Source: JAWQFO01 sp033436665
GTDB lineage: Bacteria; Pseudomonadota; Alphaproteobacteria; Rhodobacterales; Rhodobacteraceae
NCBI RefSeq assembly: GCF_033436665.1
Contig: NZ_JAWQFO010000007.1
Location: 229,163-293,162, forward strand
DNA length: 64,000 bases
Direction: 5' to 3'
Below, piece by piece: positions 1 to 8,678 of the stretch. The first letter of the stretch is position 1, and the number at the start of each line of letters is the position of its first letter. The position numbers were made by a program, and so were the translations under genes. The notes beneath the pieces were generated by a model that worked only from the letters and a program-made list of their open reading frames with translations, did no database searches and was not told where the DNA came from.

Positions 1-294
1 GGCGTCTACCCATCGCTCAAGCTCGGGCCGGCCTGGTGGTTCTTCGACAGCCCCGAAGGCATGATGCGCTACCGGCAGATGACCACCGAAACCTGCGGAT
101 TCTACAACACCGTCGGGTTCAACGACGACACCCGCGCCTTCTGCTCGATCCCCGCACGCCACGATGTCGCCCGGCGCGTCGACTGCGCCTACCTCGCCAC
201 GCTTGTCGCCTCGGGCCGCCTGTCCGAACCGGATGCCTTCGAGGTCGCCCATGATCTGACCTACCGTCTGGCCAAGGACGCCTATCGCCTCTGA
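1..294 (+). CDS. uxaC: Uronate isomerase, C-terminal part (5' end outside window)
   Basis: The last 97 residues of a uronate isomerase are visible, open at the window's left edge. The family interconverts D-glucuronate and D-fructuronate, and D-galacturonate and D-tagaturonate, in the cytoplasm, as the entry step of hexuronate catabolism. The stretch GPAWWFFDSPEG followed by MMRYRQMTTETCGFYNTVGF is typical of the UxaC C-terminal region, and the protein ends near the usual C-terminus. It sits 25 bp upstream of a KdgF-like gene and is co-directional with the rest of the uronate operon, which supports the call. The catalytic N-terminal part cannot be assessed. Confidence 0.88.
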   Translation, partial: GVYPSLKLGPAWWFFDSPEGMMRYRQMTTETCGFYNTVGFNDDTRAFCSIPARHDVARRVDCAYLATLVASGRLSEPDAFEVAHDLTYRLAKDAYRL

Positions 295-319
295 CCTGAC
301 GCCTGCCAAGGAGCGTACC

Positions 320-631
320 ATGCCTCAGGATTTCCCCGTCGTTCCGGCCGATCCCGGTGTGACCCGACAGGTGCTGGCCGACGATCCGGCGCTGATGGTC
401 GTCGCCTTCACCTTCGAAGACGGCGCCGAGGGCAAGCTGCACCGGCACCCACATGTGCAGTCGTCTTTCGTCGCGGCGGGCCGCTTCGTCTTCAGCATCG
501 ACGGCGAGGAAACCGAGGTCGGCCCCGGCGATTGCTTCGTGATCCCCTCCGAGGCGCTGCACGGCTGCCGCTGCCTCGAGGCGGGTCGCCTGATCGACAG
601 CTTCTCGCCACGCCGCGACGATTTTCTCTGA
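320..631 (+). CDS. kdgF: KdgF-like cupin, unsaturated uronate linearisation
   Basis: A 103-residue single-domain cupin. It has the metal-binding HRHPHVQ motif near residues 41-47, a glycine-rich second cupin motif (EVGPGDCFVIPSEALHG) and a C-terminal FSPRRDDFL tail. This layout closely follows KdgF, which converts 4,5-unsaturated uronates released by pectate, alginate or ulvan lyases into linear keto-uronates. The start has a good AAGGAG ribosome site at 309-314. It lies directly upstream of kduI and kduD, the next enzymes on this route, so context and motif agree. A generic cupin remains possible on sequence alone. Confidence 0.85.
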   Translation: MPQDFPVVPADPGVTRQVLADDPALMVVAFTFEDGAEGKLHRHPHVQSSFVAAGRFVFSIDGEETEVGPGDCFVIPSEALHGCRCLEAGRLIDSFSPRRDDFL

Positions 632-645
632 AAGGACCGAACGAC

Positions 646-1470
646 ATGTTGACCGTCGACACCCGTTACGCCGTGGACCCCGAAACCGCCAAAGGGTTCG
701 ATACCGCCGGGCTGCGCCGGAACTTCCAGGTCGCGGGCCTGTTCCTGCCCGGCGAGATCCGCCTGACCTACGCTCATTACGACCGCCTGATCCTGGGCGG
801 TGCCGTGCCCAACGGGCAGGAGTTGACGCTTGATCACGTCAAGGAATGCGGCACCGACAGCATTCTCGAACGACGCGAGATGGCGGTGCTGAACATCGGC
901 GCGCCCGGAACCGTCGCCGTCGGCGGCGAAAGCCATGCGCTCGACAAGGGCGAGGTGCTCTACATCGGGCGCGGTGCGGGCCCCGTGACCTTTGCCGGTG
1001 ATGGGCGGTTCTACATCCTGTCGGCACCCGCCCATTCGACTTTCCCGACGCGCCGCATAACCATCGACGAGGCGAACCGGGTCGATCTCGGCGCGGCCAA
1101 GACCGCGAACGAACGGACCATCTATCAGTTCGTGCATCCCGAGGTCATGGAAAGTTGCCAGCTTGTCATGGGCTACACGATGTTCCACGGCGGCTCGGTC
1201 TGGAACACCATGCCCTGCCATGTCCACGACCGGCGGATGGAGGCTTACCTCTACTTCGATGTCGATCCCGCCCAGCGCGTGTTCCACTTCATGGGCAAGC
1301 CCGAGGAGACCCGGCATCTCGTGATTCAGAACGAGGAGGCGGTCATCTCGCCGCCGTGGTCGATCCATTGCGGTGCGGGCACCGGGCGGTATAGCTTCTG
1401 CTGGGCGATGGCCGGGGACAACGTGGATTTCCGCGACATGGACATGGTCGGCATGGAGGAGCTTCGGTGA
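646..1470 (+). CDS. kduI: 5-keto-4-deoxyuronate isomerase
   Basis: 274 residues, the usual KduI length. It isomerises 5-keto-4-deoxyuronate (DKI) to 2,5-diketo-3-deoxygluconate. The zinc site is recognisable: His192, His194, Glu199 (CHVHDRRMEAYLYF) and His241 (PPWSIHCG). This has the same spacing as the metal ligands reported for E. coli KduI (196/198/203/245). I chose the ATG at 646, not an earlier in-frame start inside kdgF, because an AAAGGA motif lies just upstream and the protein then begins like KduI (MLTVDTRYAV). It overlaps the next gene by 4 bp (GTGA). Confidence 0.95.
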   Translation: MLTVDTRYAVDPETAKGFDTAGLRRNFQVAGLFLPGEIRLTYAHYDRLILGGAVPNGQELTLDHVKECGTDSILERREMAVLNIGAPGTVAVGGESHALDKGEVLYIGRGAGPVTFAGDGRFYILSAPAHSTFPTRRITIDEANRVDLGAAKTANERTIYQFVHPEVMESCQLVMGYTMFHGGSVWNTMPCHVHDRRMEAYLYFDVDPAQRVFHFMGKPEETRHLVIQNEEAVISPPWSIHCGAGTGRYSFCWAMAGDNVDFRDMDMVGMEELR

Positions 1471-2195
1471 ACCCGTTTTCGCTCGACGGACGAACGGCGC
1501 TGGTCACCGGGGCCAACACCGGCATCGGGCAGGCGATTGCCCGCGCCATGGGCCGTGCCGGTGCCACCGTGATCTGCGCCGGACGTTCGTCCTGCGCCGA
1601 AACGCTGGAGGACATCGAGAACGGACGCGAGCTGCGCCTCGACTTCAGCGATCCGATGGCGGCACGCGATGTGTTCGCGGAAACGCCCGTGGACATTCTC
1701 GTCAACAACGCCGGAATCATCCGGCGTGCCGATGCCATCGCGTTTTCCGAGACGGATTGGGACGACGTGATGGACGTCAACCTCAAGGCGCTGTTCTTCA
1801 CCTGTCAGGCATTCGCGCGCGCGGTTCTGGATCGCGGCGCGGACGGGCAAATCGTCAACATTGCCTCGCTGCTCTCGTTCCAGGGCGGTATCCGCGTTCC
1901 GTCCTACACCGCTTCCAAGCACGGCGTCGCCGGGCTGACCAAGCTGCTGGCCAACGAATGGGCGGCCGAAGGCATCAACGTGAACGCCATCGCTCCCGGC
2001 TACATCGAGACCAACAACACCGAGGCGCTGCGGGCGGACGCAGAGCGCAACAAGGCGATCCTCGACCGCATTCCCGCCGGACGCTGGGGCCGGCCCGACG
2101 ACATCGCCGAGGCAGCGGTGTTTCTTGCCTCACCAGCCGCGCGCTACATCCACGGCGCGGTGCTGAACGTCGACGGAGGCTGGCTTGCCCGCTGA
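1467..2195 (+). CDS. kduD: 2-keto-3-deoxygluconate 5-dehydrogenase (SDR)
   Basis: 242-residue classical short-chain dehydrogenase. It reduces 2,5-diketo-3-deoxygluconate to 2-keto-3-deoxygluconate (KDG) with NAD(P)H. It shows the TGANTGIG cofactor motif at residues 14-21, NNAG at 80-83 and the catalytic Tyr147-x3-Lys151 (YTASK). It ends with the usual LNVDGGWLAR tail. The GTG start overlaps the kduI stop in GTGA. The SDR fold alone does not fix the substrate; kduI upstream and the uronate genes downstream do. Confidence 0.92.
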   Translation: MNPFSLDGRTALVTGANTGIGQAIARAMGRAGATVICAGRSSCAETLEDIENGRELRLDFSDPMAARDVFAETPVDILVNNAGIIRRADAIAFSETDWDDVMDVNLKALFFTCQAFARAVLDRGADGQIVNIASLLSFQGGIRVPSYTASKHGVAGLTKLLANEWAAEGINVNAIAPGYIETNNTEALRADAERNKAILDRIPAGRWGRPDDIAEAAVFLASPAARYIHGAVLNVDGGWLAR

Positions 2196-3621
2196 TGCGC
2201 CCCGTCTGACCCGCAACGGCGACGCCCCGGCGCATGGGATCGTGCACCTGGGCCTCGGCGCCTTCTTCCGGGCCTTCGGTGCGGTTTACATCGACGAGTT
2301 GATGAAAGCGCAGGGGGGCGACTGGGGCATCACAGGCGTCAGCCTGAAAAGCCCCGGAACCCGCGACCGGCTGGCCCAGCAAGGCGGGGTCTTCACCAGC
2401 GTCGCGCTTGGCCCCGACGGCCGCCACCGGCGGGTAATCGGCTCGGTCATCGACGTGCGCGTGGCCCCGGAGGATCCCGAGGCGGTGCTGGCCCTGATGG
2501 CCGATAAACGAACAAGGCTCGTCACGCTGACGGTGACCGAAAAAGGTTACTGCCATAACCCGGCCACCGGCGGGATCGACCCCGACCATCCCGACATCCG
2601 CCACGATATCGAGACTTCGCTCCCGAAAAGCGCACCCGGTTTCATCGTCCGGGCGCTGGCGCGGCGCAGGGAGGCGGGTCACGCCCCCTTTACCGTGCTG
2701 TCCTGCGACAACCTGCCGGACAACGGGAAACTGGTCCGGGGCGTCGTGACGGAATTGGCGCGGGCGATCGACCCTGCCCTCGCGAAGTGGATCATCGACG
2801 AGGGTCGGTTCCCCTCGACGATGGTCGACAGGATCGTGCCTGCGACCACAGCGGACGATATCGCGAAACTGACAGCGGAAACCGGCGTCGAGGACGCCGC
2901 CCCGGTCCTGCACGAGCCGTTCCGGCAATGGGTGATCGAGGACAATTTCGTCGACGGCACGAGGCCCGCGCTCGAGATGGTCGGCGTCGAGATGGTGCGC
3001 GACGTGACGCCTTTCGAGCACATGAAGCTCAGGATGCTCAACGGCACCCATTCCGCGCTGGCCTACCTCGGATATCTCGCCGGTCACGAAACCATCGCCG
3101 AAACGGTCGCCGATCCGGTGTTCTCGTCTTTCGTGAAACATCTCTGGGCGCACGAGATCATCCCGGCATTGACGCCGCCGCAGGACACGGATCTCGAAGA
3201 CTACGCCGAGACATTGCTCGCGCGGTACGAGAACCCCGCCATCCGGCACCGGACCTGGCAGATCGCGATGGATGGCAGCCAGAAGCTGCCGCAGCGCATC
3301 CTGTCAACGATGGCCGAGAACCACGCGGCGGGTCGCCTCAGTCCGGGCCTCACACTCGCCGTGGCGGCGTGGATGCGCTACGTCGGCGGCACCGATGATA
3401 CCGGCGCGGCGATCGAGGTGAAGGACCCGCTGGCGAACCGCCTGCGCGCACTGTCGGACGACGCAGGTTGGCCGGCAGCCAAGGTGGACGCGCTGCTCGG
3501 CGTGCACGAGATCTTCGCGCCGGGCTTCGCAGAGGCGCATCGCAACGATCTTGTCGCGGCCTATGCGTCGCTGGTCGAGAACGGCGCGCGCGGCGCCACG
3601 GAAAAGGTGATGACAGGATGA
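2185..3621 (+). CDS. uxuB: Fructuronate reductase / mannitol dehydrogenase family
   Basis: 478 residues of the polyol-specific long-chain dehydrogenase family. It carries the N-terminal nucleotide motif IVHLGLGAFFRA (about residues 20-31) and the catalytic signature K281-LRMLNGTH. UxuB reduces D-fructuronate to D-mannonate. The TTG start at 2185 overlaps kduD by 11 bp and is supported by GGAGG at 2175-2179 with 5-nt spacing; no ATG occurs before the nucleotide-binding motif. No separate tagaturonate reductase (UxaB) is seen, although altronate dehydratase is encoded in the same operon, so this enzyme may also reduce tagaturonate (inference). Confidence 0.88.
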   Translation: MPADAPRLTRNGDAPAHGIVHLGLGAFFRAFGAVYIDELMKAQGGDWGITGVSLKSPGTRDRLAQQGGVFTSVALGPDGRHRRVIGSVIDVRVAPEDPEAVLALMADKRTRLVTLTVTEKGYCHNPATGGIDPDHPDIRHDIETSLPKSAPGFIVRALARRREAGHAPFTVLSCDNLPDNGKLVRGVVTELARAIDPALAKWIIDEGRFPSTMVDRIVPATTADDIAKLTAETGVEDAAPVLHEPFRQWVIEDNFVDGTRPALEMVGVEMVRDVTPFEHMKLRMLNGTHSALAYLGYLAGHETIAETVADPVFSSFVKHLWAHEIIPALTPPQDTDLEDYAETLLARYENPAIRHRTWQIAMDGSQKLPQRILSTMAENHAAGRLSPGLTLAVAAWMRYVGGTDDTGAAIEVKDPLANRLRALSDDAGWPAAKVDALLGVHEIFAPGFAEAHRNDLVAAYASLVENGARGATEKVMTG

Positions 3622-4805
3622 TCGAAAGCTGGCGCTGGTACGGACCTTTCGACCGGATCGCACTCGACGAGATCGCCCAGACCGGGGCCTCGGGCATCGT
3701 GACGGCGATGCACGAAATCCCTTCGGGCGAGGTCTGGCCGCGCGAGACCATCGCTGCGCGCAAATCCGAAATCGAGGCCGCCGGGTTCGACTGGGTGGTG
3801 GTCGAAAGTCTGCCGGTCCATGAGCGGATCAAGCGTGGCGACGGCGACCTCGAACCGCTCTTCGACAGTTACCGTCAGTCGCTGGCCAACCTCGCCGCCG
3901 AGGGCATCCGCACGGTGTGCTACAATTTCATGCCGCTGCTCGACTGGACGCGCACCGACCTTGCCGCGCCCGTGCGGCGCGGCGGCACCTGCCTGCGGTT
4001 CTCCGCACCGCGCATGGCCGCCTTCGAAGTGCACATGCTGGGTCGGGCCGAAGCCGAGGACGACTACCCCGCCGACGTGCTGCGTGCGGCCAGTGCATGG
4101 TTCGAAGGCTCGGACGAGACTGAGCGCGAGACGCTGCTGGCCAGCATCATGGCGGGGCTGCCCGGCGCCTTCGACCGCTACGACGTCGATGGCCTGAAGC
4201 AGAACCTCGCGCTTTACAAGGGCATCGACGCCGACACCCTGCGGGCCAACTTCGCGCGATTCCTGACCGAGGTGGTGCCCACGGCAGAGGAGCTTGGCAT
4301 GCGGCTGTGCGTGCATCCCGACGATCCGCCGCGCGACATCCTCGGCCTGCCGCGCATCGTGTCGGACGCCGAAGACCTCGCCCACGTACTCGGCAGCGTC
4401 GAAAGCCCCGCCAACGGGCTGACGCTCTGCTCGGGATCGCTCGGCGCGAACCCCGCCAACGACGTGCCGGCCATCGCCGCGCGCTTCGCCGACCGGATCC
4501 ACTTTGCCCATCTGCGCAACGTCGCCAAGGAGCCGGACGGCTCTTTCGAGGAGGCCGCGCATCTCGAGGGCGACACTGATATGGTGGCGCTGGTGCGCGT
4601 GCTGCTCGACGAGGAAGCGCGGCGCAGAACCGAAGGCCGTGCGGACGCGGAGATCCCGTTCCGTCCCGACCACGGGCAGGAGTTGCTGAGCGACGCCGCG
4701 CGCGGTACCCATCCCGGGTATCCCCTTGTCGGTCGCCTGCGCGGGCTCGCGGAGCTGCGCGGCGTCGTCCGGGCCCTGAGCCATAGCGGAGCCGCCCATG
4801 CCTGA
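3618..4805 (+). CDS. uxuA: Mannonate dehydratase
   Basis: 395-residue TIM-barrel enzyme that dehydrates D-mannonate to KDG. It starts MIESWRWYGPFD and contains motifs of this family: TVCYNFMPLLDWTRTDL, GMRLCVHPDDPPR and LCSGSLGANPANDVP, plus the C-terminal PFRPDHGQELL metal-site region. The ATG at 3618 overlaps the uxuB stop in ATGA, implying translational coupling. It overlaps uxaA by 8 bp. Conserved length and motifs leave little doubt. Confidence 0.94.
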   Translation: MIESWRWYGPFDRIALDEIAQTGASGIVTAMHEIPSGEVWPRETIAARKSEIEAAGFDWVVVESLPVHERIKRGDGDLEPLFDSYRQSLANLAAEGIRTVCYNFMPLLDWTRTDLAAPVRRGGTCLRFSAPRMAAFEVHMLGRAEAEDDYPADVLRAASAWFEGSDETERETLLASIMAGLPGAFDRYDVDGLKQNLALYKGIDADTLRANFARFLTEVVPTAEELGMRLCVHPDDPPRDILGLPRIVSDAEDLAHVLGSVESPANGLTLCSGSLGANPANDVPAIAARFADRIHFAHLRNVAKEPDGSFEEAAHLEGDTDMVALVRVLLDEEARRRTEGRADAEIPFRPDHGQELLSDAARGTHPGYPLVGRLRGLAELRGVVRALSHSGAAHA

Positions 4806-6321
4806 CGCCATCGTCCTCAATGCCCGAGACACGGTCGCCATCCTGCCGCGTCGCACGGACGCCGGGGCCGATCCGCTTGGCATCGGCGTGCCGCTGCCCA
4901 AGCCGGTCGCCGGCGGGCACAAGATCGCGCGGGCCGAGATGAAGGCCGGCATGCCCGTCATCAAGTTCGGCCAGGTCATCGGCACGGCAACCGAGGACAT
5001 CGTTCCGGGCACGCATGTCCACACTCAGAATTGCGTCTTTTCCGACCACGACACGGATTACCGGATCGGCGTGGACCTCGATGCCGCCAAAGCGGCGGTC
5101 CCGCGGATGGAGCCGCGCACCTTTTTGGGCTACCGCCGCCCCGGCGGACAGGTCGGCACACGCAACTACATCGCGCTCTGCGCAACGGTGAACTGTTCGG
5201 CCACGGTGATCCGCCGAGCGGCGCTCGAGGTCGAGTTGAGCGGCGTGCTGGCGGACTTCCCCAATGTCGACGGGATCGCCGCCTTCGCCCACGGCACCGG
5301 CTGCGGCATGGCGATGGACGGGCCGGGCTTTCCGATCCTCGACCGCGTGCTTTGGGGCCATGCCACGCATCCCAACACCGGTGCCGCGATCTTCGTGGGC
5401 CTCGGCTGCGAGGTGATGCAGGTCGCGCGGATGCGCCAGAACGCCTCGGAGACAGGCTCCGAGCGGTTCCACTTCCTGACCATCCAGGACACCGGCGGGA
5501 CCCGCGCCACGATCGACGCGATCAAGGCCAAGGTGCTCGAGTTACTGCCGCAGGTGAACGACGTCAGACGCGAACCCTGCCCGGCCTCCGAGCTCAGGCT
5601 CGCCCTGCAATGCGGTGGCTCGGACGGGCTTTCGGGCATCACCGCGAACCCCGCGCTGGGTATCGCCTCGGACATGCTGGTGGGTCTCGGCGGCACCGTG
5701 ATCCTGTCGGAAACCTCCGAGATCTACGGCGCCGAGCAGCTTCTATTGCGCCGTGTCGCCGACGAGACGACCGCCGAGAAGCTGATCGAGTGCATCCGCT
5801 GGTGGGAGCGCTACACCGAGATGAACGGCGGCACGATGGACAACAACCCGTCGCCCGGAAACAAGCAGGGCGGTCTGACGACGATCCTCGAGAAGTCGCT
5901 GGGCGCCGCGGCCAAGGGCGGCAGCACGCCGCTGACGGCGTTCTATGCCTATGCCGAGCGGGTCACCGCCCCGGGCTTCACCTTCATGGACACACCCGGC
6001 TACGACCCGGTTTCGGCGACGGGGCAGATCGCCGGCGGCGCGCAGGTGCTGTGCTTCACCACCGGGCGCGGCTCGGCCTTCGGCTCGAAGCCTGCGCCGA
6101 CGATCAAGCTTGCCACCAACGACTCGCTTTTCGCGCAGATGCCCGACGACATGGACATCAACTGCGGCGACATCCTGAGCGCCGGGGTCAGCCTGGAACA
6201 GAAAGGCGCCGAGATTCTCGACCGGGTGATCGCGGTGGCCTCGGGCGAGGCATCGAAGTCCGAAGCCCTGGGGCTTGGCGACAACGAGTTCGTGCCCTGG
6301 CAACTCGGCTGCGTGATGTGA
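4798..6321 (+). CDS. uxaA: Altronate dehydratase
   Basis: 507 residues covering the whole UxaA architecture: a short N-terminal SAF domain (about residues 1-95, with the GHKIA and FGQVIG segments) and the large catalytic domain. Typical signatures are AHGTGCGM, CGGSDGLSGITANPA and TMDNNPSPGNKQGG. It dehydrates D-altronate to KDG in the galacturonate branch. It is the last gene of the uronate operon in this window; KDG kinase and KDPG aldolase are not present here. A weak hairpin (CTGTC/GACAG, 6337-6350) lies between its stop and the convergent regulator. Confidence 0.94.
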   Translation: MPDAIVLNARDTVAILPRRTDAGADPLGIGVPLPKPVAGGHKIARAEMKAGMPVIKFGQVIGTATEDIVPGTHVHTQNCVFSDHDTDYRIGVDLDAAKAAVPRMEPRTFLGYRRPGGQVGTRNYIALCATVNCSATVIRRAALEVELSGVLADFPNVDGIAAFAHGTGCGMAMDGPGFPILDRVLWGHATHPNTGAAIFVGLGCEVMQVARMRQNASETGSERFHFLTIQDTGGTRATIDAIKAKVLELLPQVNDVRREPCPASELRLALQCGGSDGLSGITANPALGIASDMLVGLGGTVILSETSEIYGAEQLLLRRVADETTAEKLIECIRWWERYTEMNGGTMDNNPSPGNKQGGLTTILEKSLGAAAKGGSTPLTAFYAYAERVTAPGFTFMDTPGYDPVSATGQIAGGAQVLCFTTGRGSAFGSKPAPTIKLATNDSLFAQMPDDMDINCGDILSAGVSLEQKGAEILDRVIAVASGEASKSEALGLGDNEFVPWQLGCVM

Positions 6322-6357
6322 GGTCGCACTTACTGCCTGTCGCCTGACAGCGCGGTC

Positions 6358-7230
6358 TCAGGTGAATTTCCGGAACAGCCGGGTCTCGTCGAACATCTCC
6401 TCCAGCCGCTGCATCCGGTCGCGGGTCTCTTCCCAGGTCAGATCCTGCACCGCCGAGATCACCGTCTCGACCAGCAGCAGGGTCGTCGCCGCTGAATCCC
6501 AGGCCGAGGGCACCACGATGCGGCTCGAGAAACAGACATCCGCAACCACATGCGCGGGCGAACGCCACTGGTCGGTGAAGAGCACGATCCGCGCGCCGCG
6601 GGCATGGGCCATCTCGGCCAGCTTGAGCGTGTTGGACTCGTAGCGCCGAACGTCGAAGATCACGAAGACGTCGCCTTCACGCACGTCCAGCAGGTAATGC
6701 GGCCAGGCGTTCGAGGTCGACTGGATGTGGGTCACGTCGCGCCGGATCATCTGCATGTGCAGGAACAGGTATTCGGCCATCGTGTGGGTGATCCGGCCGC
6801 CGACGATGTAAAGCCGCCGCTCGGTGTCCGCGAGCATGGCACAGGCGGCGTCGAAGGTCGCCGTGTCGATCTGGCTCAGCGAATGGCGGATGTTGTCGAT
6901 CACCGCCTCGGTAAAGCGGTTCAGGACATGGCCCGAGGGCGCCCCTTCGGCCCAGGTGTCGTGCTTGGCGATCGGGCTCTTGACCTTGGCCTTGAGCTCT
7001 TCGCGCAACTCGGCCTGAAACTCGGGGTATCCGCCGAAGCCCAGCTTGGCGACCATGCGGACCACAGTGGGCGTGGAGACGTCGGCGTCCTTGGCCAATG
7101 CCGAGATCGTGCCGAGCCCCGACGCCGGGTAATTGTCGAGGATCGACTGCGCCAGCTGCCGCTCTGCGCGCGTCAGATCGTCCAGCCGGGACTGGATGCG
7201 GTCCGCGATTGTCTGAGTGTCCTGAGGCAG
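6358..7230 (-). CDS. RpiR/MurR-family transcriptional regulator
   Basis: An N-terminal helix-turn-helix (TISALAKDADVSTPTVVRM, with LGFGGYPEFQAEL after it) precedes a SIS sugar-phosphate-binding domain (YIVGGRITHTMAEYLF). This is RpiR architecture. The open frame runs upstream of the TTG at 7098 and encodes the expected first helix (ADRIQSRLDDLTRAERQLA). No ATG, GTG or TTG occurs in frame before the upstream stop. I therefore place the start at CTG 7230 (290 aa), preceded by a G-rich stretch; an ATT or CTG further upstream is possible. It is divergent from the 7348 gene and convergent with uxaA, so it most likely controls the downstream amine/TRAP operon, but it could control uronate genes. 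Confidence 0.82.
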   Translation of the reverse strand: MPQDTQTIADRIQSRLDDLTRAERQLAQSILDNYPASGLGTISALAKDADVSTPTVVRMVAKLGFGGYPEFQAELREELKAKVKSPIAKHDTWAEGAPSGHVLNRFTEAVIDNIRHSLSQIDTATFDAACAMLADTERRLYIVGGRITHTMAEYLFLHMQMIRRDVTHIQSTSNAWPHYLLDVREGDVFVIFDVRRYESNTLKLAEMAHARGARIVLFTDQWRSPAHVVADVCFSSRIVVPSAWDSAATTLLLVETVISAVQDLTWEETRDRMQRLEEMFDETRLFRKFT

Positions 7231-7272
7231 ATCGGCCCCCCGATTGATCGCAAAAATTACAGAAGCGTGGCG

Positions 7273-7299
7273 ACTGTTCGTTTCGTTACAGTATTCTGT
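7273..7299. promoter_or_regulatory. Inverted-repeat operator candidate between the RpiR gene and the 7348 gene
   Basis: Two overlapping dyads are visible: ACTGT-N10-ACAGT at 7273-7292 and ACAG-TATT-CTGT at 7288-7299. They lie in the divergent intergenic region, immediately upstream of and touching the -35 box of the 7348 gene promoter. Position and symmetry suit a repressor site for the RpiR protein. Binding is inferred only. Confidence 0.45.
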
Positions 7300-7327
7300 T
7301 GACAGGCTTTCCCGAACTCAAGTTAAT
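7299..7327 (+). promoter_or_regulatory. Sigma-70-type promoter for the 7348 operon
   Basis: TTGACA at 7299-7304, a 17-nt spacer and GTTAAT at 7322-7327 (4/6 match to the -10 consensus). Transcription would begin just before the GGGGGA ribosome site of the gene at 7348. The region is AT-richer than its surroundings. A perfect -35 box with a correct spacer is uncommon in GC-rich DNA, which supports the call. Confidence 0.6.
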
Positions 7328-7347
7328 TATTTCGAACCGGGGGACGC

Positions 7348-8115
7348 ATGAGCGATCTGAACCACTACAAGGGCCGTCCGGCCAACGTGATCCGCCCGGA
7401 CGGCGCGTCCGGCATCGTGCTGGTTTGCGAACATGCCTGTAATTTCATCCCCAAGGATCTGCGCTGTCTCGGGCTCAGCCCCGAAGTGCAGGTCAGCCAC
7501 GCCGCCTGGGACCCCGGCGCTTTCGCCGTGGCCATGCGCCTCTCTGAAAGTCTCGATGCGCCGCTGATCTTTTCGGGAATCTCGCGGCTGGTCTATGATT
7601 GCAATCGCCCGCCCGATGCGCCGGGTGCGATGCCGGAGAAAAGCGAGGTTTTCGACATTCCCGGCAATCGCGGCATGAGCACCGAAGAGCGGCTGTCGCG
7701 CGTCGCCTCTTTCTACGAACCCTTCCGCGCGACACTGGCCAAAACCATCGTGGATACCCGGGCGCAGGCGCTGGTCACCGTGCACAGCTTCACGCCGGTC
7801 TACATGGGCGCGCGCCGGGAGGTCGAGATCGGTGTTCTGCACGATGAGGACGCTCGGCTGGCCAATGCCATGCTGGACGCCGCAACGGCGCATACCGATC
7901 TCGCGGTGCGCCGCAACGCGCCCTACGGACCGGAAGACGGCGTAACGCACACGCTTCGCGAGCATGGTCTCTCGAACGATTTGCCCAATGTCATGATCGA
8001 GGTCCGCAACGACCTGATCGCGGACGCGCCGGCACAGGACGGCATGGCAAGCATGCTGTCGGGTTGGATCGCGGCGGCGCTGGCCGGTCCGGCGGCGCAA
8101 GAGGTGCGGGCGTGA
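7348..8115 (+). CDS. N-formylglutamate amidohydrolase family protein
   Basis: 255 residues of the N-formylglutamate amidohydrolase family, zinc amidases related to HutG that release glutamate from N-formylglutamate. The family pattern is visible: LVCEHACNFIP (residues 28-38), a central SRLVYDCNRPP, VTVHSFTPVYMG and IEVRNDLI near the C-terminus, with candidate metal ligands among the Glu/His of these motifs. It is the first gene of an operon with a TRAP transporter (GTGA overlap with dctQ) and a glutamine-synthetase-like ligase. No histidine-degradation genes are near, so a role in hydrolysing some N-substituted glutamate is more likely than classic hut metabolism (inference). Confidence 0.85.
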   Translation: MSDLNHYKGRPANVIRPDGASGIVLVCEHACNFIPKDLRCLGLSPEVQVSHAAWDPGAFAVAMRLSESLDAPLIFSGISRLVYDCNRPPDAPGAMPEKSEVFDIPGNRGMSTEERLSRVASFYEPFRATLAKTIVDTRAQALVTVHSFTPVYMGARREVEIGVLHDEDARLANAMLDAATAHTDLAVRRNAPYGPEDGVTHTLREHGLSNDLPNVMIEVRNDLIADAPAQDGMASMLSGWIAAALAGPAAQEVRA

Positions 8116-8678
8116 AGGCAGCGCGCGGTTTCATCCGCGCCGTGGACGCGCTGAACTACCGCGTCGGCCGCATCGTGATGTACGGCATCTTCGTTCTGAT
8201 CGGCATCCTGCTGTGGTCCTCGGTCAGCAAGACCTTCTTTCTGCCTTCGCTCTGGACGCTGGAGATGGCCCAGTTCGCAATGGTCACCTATTACATCCTC
8301 GGCGGGCCGTACTCGATCCAGATGGGCTCGAACGTGCGCATGGACCTGCTTTACGGCGAATGGAGCGACCGCAAGAAGGCCTGGGCCGACCTGTTCACCG
8401 TGCTTCTGCTGATCTTCTACCTCGGGGTTCTGCTCTGGGGCGCGGTCAGTTCCGCGGCCTATTCCCTGGGCTACTGGGGCGGCACGCCGTTCCTGTTCTT
8501 CGGCGGCCTGCTGACCGGCGTCGAGGAGATCGGCACGATGGAGCGGTCGCCCACCGCCTGGCGGCCCTACCTCTGGCCGATCAAGGCGATCATGATCCTC
8601 GGCATTCTTCTGATGCTGCTGCAATGCCTCTCGGAGTTCCTCAAGGATCTCTTGCGCCTGCGGGGCGAAAACATCTGA
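8112..8678 (+). CDS. TRAP transporter small membrane subunit (DctQ type)
   Basis: 188 residues with four hydrophobic segments (about 20-45, 50-75, 95-120 and 155-180), matching DctQ/SiaQ small permeases. The motif QMGSNVRMDLLYG between the second and third segments is typical of the family. The GTG start at 8112 overlaps the preceding stop as GTGA. An in-frame ATG at 8064 lies inside the upstream gene and would add a non-membrane leader, so I rejected it. It works with the large subunit and binding protein that follow. Confidence 0.88.
   Translation: MKAARGFIRAVDALNYRVGRIVMYGIFVLIGILLWSSVSKTFFLPSLWTLEMAQFAMVTYYILGGPYSIQMGSNVRMDLLYGEWSDRKKAWADLFTVLLLIFYLGVLLWGAVSSAAYSLGYWGGTPFLFFGGLLTGVEEIGTMERSPTAWRPYLWPIKAIMILGILLMLLQCLSEFLKDLLRLRGENI

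Noticed and set aside
6337..6350. A CTGTC/GACAG hairpin as a bidirectional terminator between uxaA and the RpiR gene.
   Set aside because: Only five base pairs and no T run on either strand; too weak to call.
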